From: GCA-003244245 sp035714625
GTDB lineage: Bacteria; Actinomycetota; Actinomycetes; Mycobacteriales; Pseudonocardiaceae
DNA: 13,408 nucleotides
Assembly (NCBI GenBank): GCA_035714625.1
Contig: DASTLT010000290.1
Location: 1-13,408, forward strand
Reading direction: 5' to 3'
Shown: piece after piece, positions 5,610-13,104 of the stretch
How positions within the stretch are numbered: the stretch's first letter is position 1
How the letters are laid out: each line of letters opens with the position of its first letter
Made by a program: the position numbers and the translations under genes
The notes under the pieces: generated by a model
What the model was told of the DNA's origin: nothing
Database searches by the model: none
What the model saw: the letters and a program-made list of their open reading frames with translations, nothing else

Positions 5610-5633
5610 CTCCTACCCGTCCCTGAGTAGGAG
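5610..5633 (-). other. 7-bp stem-loop upstream of the DUF1360 gene
   Basis: CTCCTAC (5610-5616) and GTAGGAG (5627-5633) are perfect inverted arms around a 10-nt loop. The element lies 38 nt upstream of the DUF1360 start and just beyond the stop of the possible ORF 5643-5912. It could be an operator or a leader hairpin. No poly-U follows. Confidence 0.4.
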
Positions 5634-5642
5634 AGGAGCAGA

Positions 5643-5912
5643 TTAGTCCCGTGCCTCGATCTTCTTGGCTGGGGTCACCACGGCCACGCCCGGGAGACCG
5701 GACGGCCGCCCGAGGAAGGCTGCGGTCAGCAACATGCCGGCCGGGTACCCAGTCCTCGGGTTCACACACCCCTTCGGGCTCGTCCTCGCTGGATACCAGC
5801 GCGGCTCGGGAGAGGGGTGGTTGCCGAGCCAGGTCAGGGGTACTCCTTCCCGGCGCCATGAAGCCAGCAAGAAGCCCAGATACGCGGCAATTGGAGGTAC
5901 CGGGATGACAAT
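5643..5912 (-). CDS. Possible small membrane-associated protein, start not resolved
   Basis: I do not recognise this ORF. The open frame ends at TAA (5643-5645). Its last ~88 residues look protein-like: a hydrophobic start (IVIPVPPIAAYLGFLLASW), then RREGVPLTWLGN, aromatic- and proline-rich HPSPEPRWYP, and a second moderately hydrophobic stretch (GMLLTAAFLGRP) before GVAVVTPAKKIEARD. Codon choice favours C and G at third positions. There is no ATG or GTG at the expected point. The frame contains only ATT or ATC near 5904-5912 and a TTG at 5870, and further upstream it runs antisense through the aldehyde dehydrogenase gene. It would sit 70 nt upstream of the DUF1360 gene and directly abut the divergent dehydrogenase start. 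It may be a gene that lost its N terminus, or a chance frame. Confidence 0.4.
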   Translation of the reverse strand: MVIPVPPIAAYLGFLLASWRREGVPLTWLGNHPSPEPRWYPARTSPKGCVNPRTGYPAGMLLTAAFLGRPSGLPGVAVVTPAKKIEARD

Positions 5913-7302
5913 GACGGCGGGCAGCTCGGCTGACGTGTCCTTGGCGAGCAGCGGGTCCCCAGGAGCAGCCAGTGACGCGGACCACGCGGTCAGCGCCGCG
6001 CGCGCAGCCCAGTTGAGCTGGGGGCGCACCGACCCTGCTGCCCGCGGCGAGCGACTGCAGGCTGCCGCCCATGCATTGCGTGACGCCGCTGGGGATTTGG
6101 TCGGGCTGCTGCACCGCGAGACGCACCGGCTGCCCGACGAGGCCCGCGCCTCGGTGCTCGCCGGGGCCGCAACGCTGGACCAGTATGCCCAGCTCGGGCC
6201 CCTGCACACGGCGACCTCCAGCCATGGACGTACCCTGCTCGGTGGCTGGGAAGCCATCGACCTGATGCGCCCCGAGCCGCGCGGTGTGGTCGCCGCGATC
6301 ACTCCGTGGAACGACCCGGTGGCGGTGGCCTGCGGGCTGCTCGGCGCCGCGCTGGTCACCGGCAACACGGTGGTGCACAAGCCCAGCGAGCGCTGCCCGG
6401 GCACCGGGCGGGTGCTGACCGAGCTGCTGGCCGGGCTGCTGCCGGAGGGGGTGCTGCAAGTGCTCGACGGCGACGGCGCGACCGGGGCCGCCCTGGCCGC
6501 CCACCCCGGGATCGACCTGGTCGCCCACGTGGGCAGCGTCCGGGCCGGACGCAGCATCGCCGCGGCAACTGCCCGCACCGGCGCCGCGCTGCTGCGGGAG
6601 AACGGCGGCAACGACCCGCTGGTGGTCGACGCCGACGTCGACCCGGCGTGGGCGGCCGAGCAGGCTGCCGTGGGTGCCTTCACCAACGCCGGGCAGGTGT
6701 GCGTGTCTGTGGAGCGGATCTACGTGCCCGAGCGCATCGCCGCTGCCTTCCTCGGTGAGCTGGCCGGGCAGGCGCGCCGCCGGGTGCCGCTGGACCGGAA
6801 CAACGGCACGGGCGGCGATAGCGTGCCCATGGCGGCGCTGGTGGATGCCGAGCACCTGGCAGCGGTGCACCGGCACGTCACCGACGCCGTCGAGTGCGGC
6901 GCCCGGCTGCTTACCGGGGGGCGTCGACCGGGCGGGGACCCCTCGTTCTACCCGGCGACGGTGCTCACCGGCTGCCACCGCCGGATGCTGGTGATGCGCG
7001 AGGAGACCTTCGGGCCGGTGGCGCCGGTGCAGGTGGTGCGCGACTTCGACGAGGGGCTCGCGGAGGCCGCCCACGACGAGCACGGCCTCACCGCCACGGT
7101 GCTCACACGCTCGATGGCGCACGCCCAGCGCGCCTGCCGGGAGCTGCCGGTCGGCCACGTGAAGGTCAACGCCGTGTTCGGGGGCGCGCCCGGCGGGGCG
7201 TCCCAGCCCCGGCGCGCCAGCGGCTCGGGCTTCGGCTTCGGCCCGGAACTGCTCGACGAGATGACCACCACCAAGGTGCTGCACCTCGCCCCCGCGCCCT
7301 GA
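5905..7302 (+). CDS. Aldehyde dehydrogenase family protein (NAD(P)-dependent)
   Basis: This is a 465-residue protein, close to the usual ~480 of the family. It oxidises an aldehyde to the acid with NAD(P); the substrate cannot be told. Visible motifs in order: TPWNDP (133-138), coenzyme-binding KPSE with K159, catalytic base E232 in RENGGNDP, nucleophile C266 in NAGQVCVSVERIYV, and EETFGPV (366-372). E232 and C266 are 34 residues apart, exactly as E268 and C302 in the class 1/2 enzymes. LRENGG in place of the common LELGGK is a local variation. The ATG at 5905 has a clear GGAGG 7 nt upstream (5893-5897), which decides the start over longer frames; a second ATG is at 5911. It heads a plus-strand cluster with pfkB-like, surE and topIB genes. 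Confidence 0.9.
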   Translation: MTMTAGSSADVSLASSGSPGAASDADHAVSAARAAQLSWGRTDPAARGERLQAAAHALRDAAGDLVGLLHRETHRLPDEARASVLAGAATLDQYAQLGPLHTATSSHGRTLLGGWEAIDLMRPEPRGVVAAITPWNDPVAVACGLLGAALVTGNTVVHKPSERCPGTGRVLTELLAGLLPEGVLQVLDGDGATGAALAAHPGIDLVAHVGSVRAGRSIAAATARTGAALLRENGGNDPLVVDADVDPAWAAEQAAVGAFTNAGQVCVSVERIYVPERIAAAFLGELAGQARRRVPLDRNNGTGGDSVPMAALVDAEHLAAVHRHVTDAVECGARLLTGGRRPGGDPSFYPATVLTGCHRRMLVMREETFGPVAPVQVVRDFDEGLAEAAHDEHGLTATVLTRSMAHAQRACRELPVGHVKVNAVFGGAPGGASQPRRASGSGFGFGPELLDEMTTTKVLHLAPAP

Positions 7303-7335
7303 GGTGCCCAGGACCGCAGTATTGCTCGACGGGCC

Positions 7336-7367
7336 ACGCATACCGGACTGCGGGCGCGGGTATGCGT
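7336..7367 (+). other. 9-bp stem-loop between aldehyde dehydrogenase and PfkB genes
   Basis: ACGCATACC (7336-7344) and GGTATGCGT (7359-7367) pair perfectly around a 14-nt GC-rich loop, 33 nt after the dehydrogenase stop and 39 nt before the kinase ATG. It may be a terminator or processing hairpin that separates expression of the first gene from the coupled trio, or an operator. No U-tract follows. Confidence 0.5.
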
Positions 7368-7406
7368 ACTGGCGTGCGCAGCACTGAGGACAGGACGGCA
7401 CAGATC

Positions 7407-8321
7407 ATGGTGTTCGCCCCCGCCCCCGAGCTCACGGTCACCGTCGAGGACCGCGGCGGCGTGCCCGACCTGCACCTGCACGCCGGCAGCCAGGGGGTGT
7501 GGCAGGCGAGGATGATCGCCTCCCTGGGCGTGCGGGTCAGCCTCGTCGTGGCCCTGGGCGGGGAGACCGGCACCGTGCTGCGCGCCCTGCTCACCGACGG
7601 GGCGGTCACCCTGCACGCGCTCGAGGTGGCGGCCCGCAACGGTGGTGATATTCACGACCGGCGCAGCGGGGAGCGCAGTCTCCTGGTCCACGCCCCTGGC
7701 GACCCGCTGGATCGCCACGAGCTGGACAGCCTGTACGAGACAGCGCTGATCCAAGGCCTCGAGGCGGGGGTCGCCGTGCTCAGCGGGCCGACCGAGCACG
7801 GTACGGTCCCGGCCGAGCTGTACCGGCGACTCGCCGCCGATCTCACCGCAGGGGACTGCCGGGTGTTCGCTGACCTGTCCGGCGAGCTGCTCGACGCGGC
7901 GCTGGCCGGCGGCGTCACCTTCCTCAAGGTCAGTCACCAGGAATTGGTTGACGACGGGCGCGCCGCCAGCGACGAGCCTGCACAATTGCTGGCCGCCATG
8001 CGGGAGCTGCGCGAGGCGGGCGCTCAAGTGGTGGTGGTGTCGCGGGCTGCTGAGCCGGCGCTGGCCTGGCTGCCCGAGGGCATGCACGAGGTGCGCGCCC
8101 CCAAGCTGCAGCAGGTCGACACCCGCGGCTCGGGAGACTCGATGACCGGCGCCGCGGCGGCCTGCGTCGCCACCGGCAGCTCCTGGGCGGAGGCGGTGCG
8201 GGTGGGCGCCGCGGCGGGCGCGCTGAACGTGATCCGCCGCGGGCTGGCCACCGCCGCCGGGGACGACGTCCGGGTCCTCGCCGAGCGGGTGGAGCTGCGT
8301 CGCTGCGAGGAGCCGGCATGA
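7407..8321 (+). CDS. PfkB-family sugar kinase (1-phosphofructokinase-like)
   Basis: This is a 304-residue protein, the usual size of ribokinase/PfkB enzymes, which transfer the ATP gamma-phosphate to a sugar or sugar-phosphate. The N-terminal substrate motif is present in modified form, HAGSQGVWQARMIASLG, where the family usually has GGKG.N.A. The C-terminal anion-hole and catalytic-base motif is clear: DTRGSGDSMTGAAA at 238-251, with D244 the expected catalytic base. The GSGDS form is closest to the 1-phosphofructokinase/tagatose-6-phosphate kinase branch. Substrate identity is inference. The ATG at 7407 lies before MVFAPAPELTVTVE, a natural first strand. An in-frame ATG at 7362 is inside the hairpin and less likely. 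The stop overlaps the surE start by 4 bp (ATGA). Confidence 0.82.
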   Translation: MVFAPAPELTVTVEDRGGVPDLHLHAGSQGVWQARMIASLGVRVSLVVALGGETGTVLRALLTDGAVTLHALEVAARNGGDIHDRRSGERSLLVHAPGDPLDRHELDSLYETALIQGLEAGVAVLSGPTEHGTVPAELYRRLAADLTAGDCRVFADLSGELLDAALAGGVTFLKVSHQELVDDGRAASDEPAQLLAAMRELREAGAQVVVVSRAAEPALAWLPEGMHEVRAPKLQQVDTRGSGDSMTGAAAACVATGSSWAEAVRVGAAAGALNVIRRGLATAAGDDVRVLAERVELRRCEEPA

Positions 8322-9124
8322 CCGCCGGGCCGTGGCTGGCGTTGGTGACCAACGACGACGGCATCGACGCCGCGGGCCTGGCCGTGCTGGCCGCCGCCGC
8401 GCGCGACGCCGGCCTGCAGGTCGTCGTCGCCGCACCGATCCGCGAGGCCAGCGGCACCTCGGCCGGGTTGACCGCTACCGAGGACGGTGGCGGGAGGGTG
8501 CTCATCGAGGACCGCGAGCTGCCCGGCCTGCCCGATATCCGGGCGCACGCCGTCGCCGCCCATCCCGCGTTCATCGTGCTCGCCGCGGCCCAGGGCGCGT
8601 TCGGGCCGGCCCCGGACGTGGTGCTCTCCGGGGTGAACGAGGGCGCCAACATCGGGCGGGCCGTGCTGCACTCCGGCACCGTCGGGGCGGCGCTGACCGG
8701 CGCCCTGCAGGGCGCCCGGGCGATGGCGGTGTCGCTGGCCGTGGGTCCGGAGCCGCACGACCCCCGGCAGTGGGACTCTGCCCGGGCCGTGCTGCGCACC
8801 GTGCTCCCGCTGGTCGCTGAGCTGCCCCCGGGCACCACCCTGAACCTCAACGTGCCGGACCGGCCGCTCGAGCGGCTCGGCGAGCTGCGCCCCGTCCCGC
8901 TGGCCCGGGTCGGCACCGTGCAGACCCGCATCGAGCAGCTAGGTGGCCACCAGCTCCGTCGGGTCACCGCACCGCTGCCCGGCGACCCCGAGCCGGGCAC
9001 CGATGCCGCGGTACTCGCCGCCGGGCACCCCACGGTCAGCGAGCTGCGCTCGGTCGACGACGCCAACCCCACCGCCCTGCCGAAGCTGCTGCCCCACCTG
9101 CCGGGCCCGGGTGCGGCGTGGTGA
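8318..9124 (+). CDS. surE: SurE-like 5'-nucleotidase / survival protein
   Basis: This is a 268-residue protein, the normal SurE length. SurE is a metal-dependent phosphatase that removes phosphate from nucleoside 5'- and 3'-monophosphates and short polyphosphate. The metal site motif TNDDGIDAAGL is at residues 11-21 (D13, D14). The SGTSAG loop (around 45-50) and the family signature SGVNEGANIGRAVLHSGTVG with AALTGALQG (about 107-135) are all present. The C-terminal part is more divergent, with NLNVP as the usual conserved strand. It overlaps the kinase gene by 4 bp upstream and the topoisomerase gene by 4 bp downstream (GTGA at 9121-9124), so it is probably translationally coupled with both. 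Confidence 0.9.
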   Translation: MTAGPWLALVTNDDGIDAAGLAVLAAAARDAGLQVVVAAPIREASGTSAGLTATEDGGGRVLIEDRELPGLPDIRAHAVAAHPAFIVLAAAQGAFGPAPDVVLSGVNEGANIGRAVLHSGTVGAALTGALQGARAMAVSLAVGPEPHDPRQWDSARAVLRTVLPLVAELPPGTTLNLNVPDRPLERLGELRPVPLARVGTVQTRIEQLGGHQLRRVTAPLPGDPEPGTDAAVLAAGHPTVSELRSVDDANPTALPKLLPHLPGPGAAW

Positions 9125-10170
9125 GCGCGTTGCGGCTGCGGCGGGTGGACCCGCAGGGACCGGGTTTCACCCGGCAGCGACGCGGCCGGGGGTTCAGCTA
9201 CCACGACGACCGCGGCCGGCTGATCACCGATCCGGAGGTGCTGGACCGGATTCGGGCGCTGGCGGTGCCGCCGGCCTGGCGGGAGGTGTGGATCTGTCCC
9301 CATCCCCGCGGGCACATCCAGGCGGTCGGCACCGACGACGCCGGCCGGCGGCAGTACCGCTACCACGAGGAGTGGCGGCGGCGCCGGGACGCGGAGAAGC
9401 ACGACCGGGTACTGCGGCTGGGCCGCAAGCTGCCCAGGCTGCGCCAGCAGGTGGCCGAGCAGCTTGCCGGACCGGGGCTGAGCTGTGAGCGGGTGCTGGC
9501 GGCGGCGTTGCGGATGCTCGACATCGGCGTGTTCCGGGTGGGCGGGGAGGAGTATGCCCCCTCCGCGCGGCAGGACACCGAGGACCTAGACGGCAGTTTC
9601 GGCCTCGCCACCGTGCGCCGCGAGCACGTCAAGCTGCACCGGGGGGCGGTGGTGTTCTGCTACCCCGCCAAGGGGGGCGCGCAGCGGAAGCTGACCCTGC
9701 TGGATCCGGCGCTGTACAAGGTGGTCGGTGCCCTGCTGCGCCGCCGCGGCGGCGGTGAGGAGCTGCTGGCCTACCGGGTCGGGCCGGGCTGGCGCGACGT
9801 GCGGTCCCAGGACGTCAACGCCCGCCTCAAGCAGCTCGCCGGCGACGAGTTCAGCGCCAAGGACCTGCGCACCTGGAATGCCACGGTGCTCGCCGCCGTC
9901 GCCCTCGCCGCGGCCGCGGAACCTGGCGTGCCCGGCTCGAAGCGTGGCCGGGCCCGGCTGGTGAACGCCGCGCTGGACGAGGTCGCCGAGCACCTGGGCA
10001 ACACCCGCGCCGTGGCCCGGGCGTCCTATGTGGATCCCCGGGTGCTGCAGCGCTTCGAGGACGGCCAGACGGTGCTGCCCGCGCTGCGTCGGGCCGGCAG
10101 CACCAACCTGTCCGACGAGGCGGTGCGGACCGTTCTGGAGCGCGCCGTGCTGCGGCTGCTCCGCTCCTGA
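9121..10170 (+). CDS. DNA topoisomerase IB (poxvirus/bacterial type)
   Basis: This is a 349-residue tyrosine topoisomerase that relaxes supercoils through a 3'-phosphotyrosine intermediate. The N-terminal ~90 residues match the bacterial TopIB beta domain (GFSYHDDRGRLITDPEVLDR, AVPPAWREVWICPHPRGHIQ). Catalytic-domain residues can be placed: R139 in FRVGGEEYA, K184 in the AKGG hairpin, R250 in KDLRTWNATV and nucleophile Y303 in RASYVDPRV. Their order and spacing follow vaccinia R130, K167, R223 and Y274. The position of vaccinia His265, nine residues before the tyrosine, is N294 in LGNT, which I recall as normal in bacterial TopIB. The GTG at 9121 overlaps the surE stop; a GTG at 9118 is the alternative. 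The product acts on chromosomal DNA, and why it is coupled to SurE is unknown. Confidence 0.9.
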   Translation: MSALRLRRVDPQGPGFTRQRRGRGFSYHDDRGRLITDPEVLDRIRALAVPPAWREVWICPHPRGHIQAVGTDDAGRRQYRYHEEWRRRRDAEKHDRVLRLGRKLPRLRQQVAEQLAGPGLSCERVLAAALRMLDIGVFRVGGEEYAPSARQDTEDLDGSFGLATVRREHVKLHRGAVVFCYPAKGGAQRKLTLLDPALYKVVGALLRRRGGGEELLAYRVGPGWRDVRSQDVNARLKQLAGDEFSAKDLRTWNATVLAAVALAAAAEPGVPGSKRGRARLVNAALDEVAEHLGNTRAVARASYVDPRVLQRFEDGQTVLPALRRAGSTNLSDEAVRTVLERAVLRLLRS

Positions 10171-10185
10171 TCACGCCGACCATAC

Positions 10186-10206
10186 CGGTGACGCCACTGG
10201 TCACCG
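10186..10206. terminator. Hairpin shared by convergent topIB and NTPase genes
   Basis: CGGTGAC (10186-10192) pairs perfectly with GTCACCG (10200-10206) around a 7-nt loop. It occupies the 30-bp gap between the convergent genes and covers the TGA of the NTPase gene (10201-10203). The arrangement suggests a compact bidirectional terminator; no U-tract is visible. Confidence 0.55.
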
Positions 10207-12951
10207 AATGCCCGCCGGCCCCGGCTCCTCTCCGTACTGTTCTGGTGCGAGCAGGATCTCGGGCAGGGCAGCGCGAAAGCCGGCCTGTTCTGGAAGCCGG
10301 CTGAGCAGCTCGGTGATCTCGGCGGCCACTCGCCGCCGTTCGGCGGGATCGGCCTGCTCGGCCAGCTCCTCCAGCTTGGCGTGGTCGGTCATCACCTCAC
10401 CCGTGAGCGATCCGGCGACGGCGAGATGCGCGGCGGCGAGGAACCGTTCCCCGAAGACCTGCCCTTCCAGGGTGGCGAGCTCGGTGATGGAGTCCGCATC
10501 CACCTCGGCCAGCGCCCGCTGCATCCGGTCGGCCGCCATCCGGCGGTCGGTCAGGCAGCCGTACGCGGACTTGATGCCGTCCCGGCGGGCCAGGCGCAGC
10601 AGCACGAGATGCACCAGGGTGCCGAGCGGATCCCCGACCTGGATCAAGGCGACCTCGGCCTCGACGGTGAGCAACTGCGCCGCGTGCTCCTCGGCGAAGG
10701 CCTGCGAATCCGGCCAGTCCGTCAGCTTGATCCAATCAGTCAGCAGATCCTTGAGCAGCAGGGGCCGGTAGGCCGCCTCAAGGCCGCGTTCCCGCACCCC
10801 GTCGAGCAGATGCCGGTGCAGTTCGACCCGGGCCCGAGCCACCAGCGCCAGCTCGTCGAGCACCACCGGCGTTGCCTGGTCCAGCAGTTCCTCGGTGTGC
10901 GCTGCGCAGAACTCCTGTGATTCCGCCCAGTTCGGGGCGGTCAGCCAGGCAGTGACGAGACTGATCTGGGCTGCGCTGAGGGCCAGCCACTCCGGTGGCT
11001 CGGCCCCGGTGACCGTCCGCCAGGCATGGTGCACGGCAGTGCCATCCCGGACGCAATGCGCACGCAGGACATTGCGCCCGGCCAGCACGACGGCGTCCGG
11101 CGTCTCGCCGTCGTCCAACGTCAGCAGGGTGACGAGCTCCTGGAATCCGGTGGACACCTCGCCGTGGTTGATGCGGAACCCGGCGCGCTCAATGATCAAC
11201 GCATCTCGCGCGGCCGGTGCGGCGGCGAATACCTGAATGCAGTCGGTGTAAGCGTCCACGGCAGCGGAGGTCTGCCCGAGTGTCGCGAGATAGCAGGTGA
11301 GGTGCTTCAACGAGGTGACGAGGTGGGTGAAGTAAACCTCGGCGGACGCCTCGGCCAACCCCAGGTAGATATCGGCGGCCTGCCGGGCCGGGACCAGAGC
11401 GGCCTCGTGCTGTTGCAGCTCGGTGTGCTGGGCGGCGAGGCTGGTCAGCACGGCGGCCAGCCCGGGCAGGTAGGCATCGGGGTTCGCGTCCGCCAACGCC
11501 TGATAGGTCTCGACGGCGTGCCGGGTCGCGGACACCGCGGCCGCTCGGCTACCCACCATGAGCAGATGTGCGGCGAACTGGTTCAGCGCCACCGCGAGAC
11601 CGGGCAGGTATGTCTCGGGGTCGCTCTCGGCCAGCTTGCGCAGCGCGGCAACACCGGCGGGGCCGGCGTGCGTGGCGTGCCGGGGCAGGTGACGTCGCAG
11701 GTACGGGCTGCCCGGCTGCGCTGCGCCGGCCTGGTTGGTCTGCTTCTGGCTGAACGCGACCAAGGCTTCGGCCAGCACCTCACCCGCGGGGCGACCGTCG
11801 ACGTCCGGGGAGCGGGCGAGGAAGTGCTCGACGAAAGCGCGGTGCGAGAGCCGGTAAACCGGCTCGCCGTCCTGCTCGTCCTCGGTGACATAGCACCCGT
11901 AGTGCTCGAGCACCCAGTCCAGGTCAGCGGGGCGGTACTCGGTACCGCCCGGGCTCAGCGCAGTGGCGGCGGCTTCCCACACCCCCCGGCCCGGCATTCC
12001 CCGGCCCATCCCCCAGGCCAACGCCCGCAACAGGTCCCGGGCGGCATCCGGTAGCTGCCTGCCATCACGCACCCGGACGCTGCCGGCCAGGTCGCGCTCC
12101 AGCGCCTCGACGACCGTCGCGGCGAGCTGCTCGTCCCAGCCCTCGACCTGGGTGTTGATCACCCCTCGCACGATCTGCGAGGCCACGGTGCGGGCGTAGA
12201 GGAACCCGCCCGGCTGGGTGGCCGCCCTCCTGGCCAGCACCGGCGCCACCCGAGGCACCAGCTCGGCCTGGCCGTCCGCGCACAGCCGGCGAGTCAAGTA
12301 CTGCTCGATGTCCTTTCTCGCGTACGGCTCGGCGTCCAGGTCCACGACGGTCGCCGTTCCCCCGAACAGCTCCTTCAGCCGGGCGGCGGACTGCTGGCCC
12401 GACGGCGGCTGGTTCCACCCGAACTCCTGGTGCCGGGTCGCGAGCAGCACGCTGGCCAGCACGCTGAGCGGGACCAGCAGATCCGTCACGATCTCACTGG
12501 CCTGCTCGGGCACCGCCTCGTCCAACCCGTCGAACGCCAGGACCGGCGGGTGGGGCATCGCCGCCACTGCCTCGATGAGCTGCCAGCAGCTCGCCGGCGC
12601 GGGCAACTGGAGACGCTCCGCCAGCACGGTCGCGACCTCGTGGGCGGTCATGCCCCGCAGGTGCACCGCGGCGTCCACAGCACCCATTCCCGGGTCCGGG
12701 TCGATCGGCTCGAGCGGGACGTGCTCCAGCAGCGCGCGTCGCTGCGCGGGCACGGACAGCGCGACGATGCGCTCCAACACAGCGGACTTGCCGCTGCCCG
12801 ACGATCCGGTCACCACGAAGGCGCCGGGCCGCGCCGTGTGCAGCCAGGACAGGATCCGGGTCAGGACCGAGCGGCGGCCGGTGAACAGCCACTGCTCCCG
12901 CACCGGGTCCTGGTGGCGCGGCGCGGTCTGGTCCAGAGTGCTCTCTCCCAC
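10201..12951 (-). CDS. STAND-type NTPase with TPR-like C-terminal repeats
   Basis: This is a 916-residue protein. After 20 residues comes WLFTGRRSVLTRILSWL, then Walker A GSSGSGKS (49-56, K55) and Walker B PVLAFDGLDE (136-145, D141). A sensor-like LLATRHQE with R173 follows. A winged-helix-like region includes YRLSHRAFVEHFLAR (366-380), the RxxHxxxxEFL motif common in STAND/NACHT proteins. Residues 448-580 carry three ~46-residue TPR-like repeats (two begin YLPGLA). Two similar units follow at about 668-700 (WLTAPNWAESQEF) and 737-770 (WIKLTDWPDSQAF). STAND proteins are ligand-triggered switches used in regulation, cell death and anti-phage defence. No protease, nuclease or other effector domain is visible at either end, so the output is unknown. 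The GTG at 12951 is 6 nt after a TAGGCT -10-like hexamer, suggesting a leaderless mRNA. Confidence 0.85.
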   Translation of the reverse strand: MGESTLDQTAPRHQDPVREQWLFTGRRSVLTRILSWLHTARPGAFVVTGSSGSGKSAVLERIVALSVPAQRRALLEHVPLEPIDPDPGMGAVDAAVHLRGMTAHEVATVLAERLQLPAPASCWQLIEAVAAMPHPPVLAFDGLDEAVPEQASEIVTDLLVPLSVLASVLLATRHQEFGWNQPPSGQQSAARLKELFGGTATVVDLDAEPYARKDIEQYLTRRLCADGQAELVPRVAPVLARRAATQPGGFLYARTVASQIVRGVINTQVEGWDEQLAATVVEALERDLAGSVRVRDGRQLPDAARDLLRALAWGMGRGMPGRGVWEAAATALSPGGTEYRPADLDWVLEHYGCYVTEDEQDGEPVYRLSHRAFVEHFLARSPDVDGRPAGEVLAEALVAFSQKQTNQAGAAQPGSPYLRRHLPRHATHAGPAGVAALRKLAESDPETYLPGLAVALNQFAAHLLMVGSRAAAVSATRHAVETYQALADANPDAYLPGLAAVLTSLAAQHTELQQHEAALVPARQAADIYLGLAEASAEVYFTHLVTSLKHLTCYLATLGQTSAAVDAYTDCIQVFAAAPAARDALIIERAGFRINHGEVSTGFQELVTLLTLDDGETPDAVVLAGRNVLRAHCVRDGTAVHHAWRTVTGAEPPEWLALSAAQISLVTAWLTAPNWAESQEFCAAHTEELLDQATPVVLDELALVARARVELHRHLLDGVRERGLEAAYRPLLLKDLLTDWIKLTDWPDSQAFAEEHAAQLLTVEAEVALIQVGDPLGTLVHLVLLRLARRDGIKSAYGCLTDRRMAADRMQRALAEVDADSITELATLEGQVFGERFLAAAHLAVAGSLTGEVMTDHAKLEELAEQADPAERRRVAAEITELLSRLPEQAGFRAALPEILLAPEQYGEEPGPAGIR

Positions 12952-12957
12952 GCCAGG

Positions 12958-12963
12958 AGCCTA
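12958..12963 (-). promoter_or_regulatory. Candidate leaderless -10 of the STAND NTPase gene
   Basis: TAGGCT on the minus strand fits TANNNT. It ends 6 nt before the GTG at 12951, the same geometry as at abiEi and vapB. No Shine-Dalgarno at good spacing and no clear -35 are seen. Confidence 0.35.
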
Positions 12964-12970
12964 ATGACTC

Positions 12971-13025
12971 CCCCTGACGCGCCATTCACCCCACCCGGCT
13001 AGCGCGATCCGCTGCCCGTCAGGGG
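12971..13025. repeat. 8-bp inverted repeat in the 153-bp intergenic region
   Basis: CCCCTGAC (12971-12978) and GTCAGGGG (13018-13025) are perfect inverted arms separated by 39 nt. They lie between the end of the acyl-CoA synthetase gene and the NTPase start. They could be a terminator base for the former or an operator pair for the latter. The spacing is long for a simple terminator. Confidence 0.4.
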
Positions 13026-13104
13026 TCCGGGTGCACCGCCGTCGGTCAGCACCGGGCCTATCGGCGTCGACCTACCAGTGGTGGGCGGCCGCAACCTCAT
13101 CGGG

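Noticed and set aside
5548..7401. 617-codon open frame on the minus strand across the aldehyde dehydrogenase
   Set aside because: It is antisense to a gene with complete catalytic motifs, is rich in His, Gly, Arg and Gln from the high-GC codon bias, and shows no domain. Only its neighbour frame at 5643-5912 is considered possible.
6948..8435. 495-codon minus-strand frame over the PfkB gene
   Set aside because: Low-complexity Arg/Gly/His composition opposite a clear kinase; a high-GC shadow.
7930..9402. 490-codon minus-strand frame over surE
   Set aside because: Opposite SurE with all signature motifs; Ser/Pro/Arg-rich shadow without domain.
11026..12054. 342-codon plus-strand frame over the STAND NTPase
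   Set aside because: Gly/Val/Gln-rich antisense frame; the opposite strand has Walker and TPR motifs in one continuous 916-codon frame.
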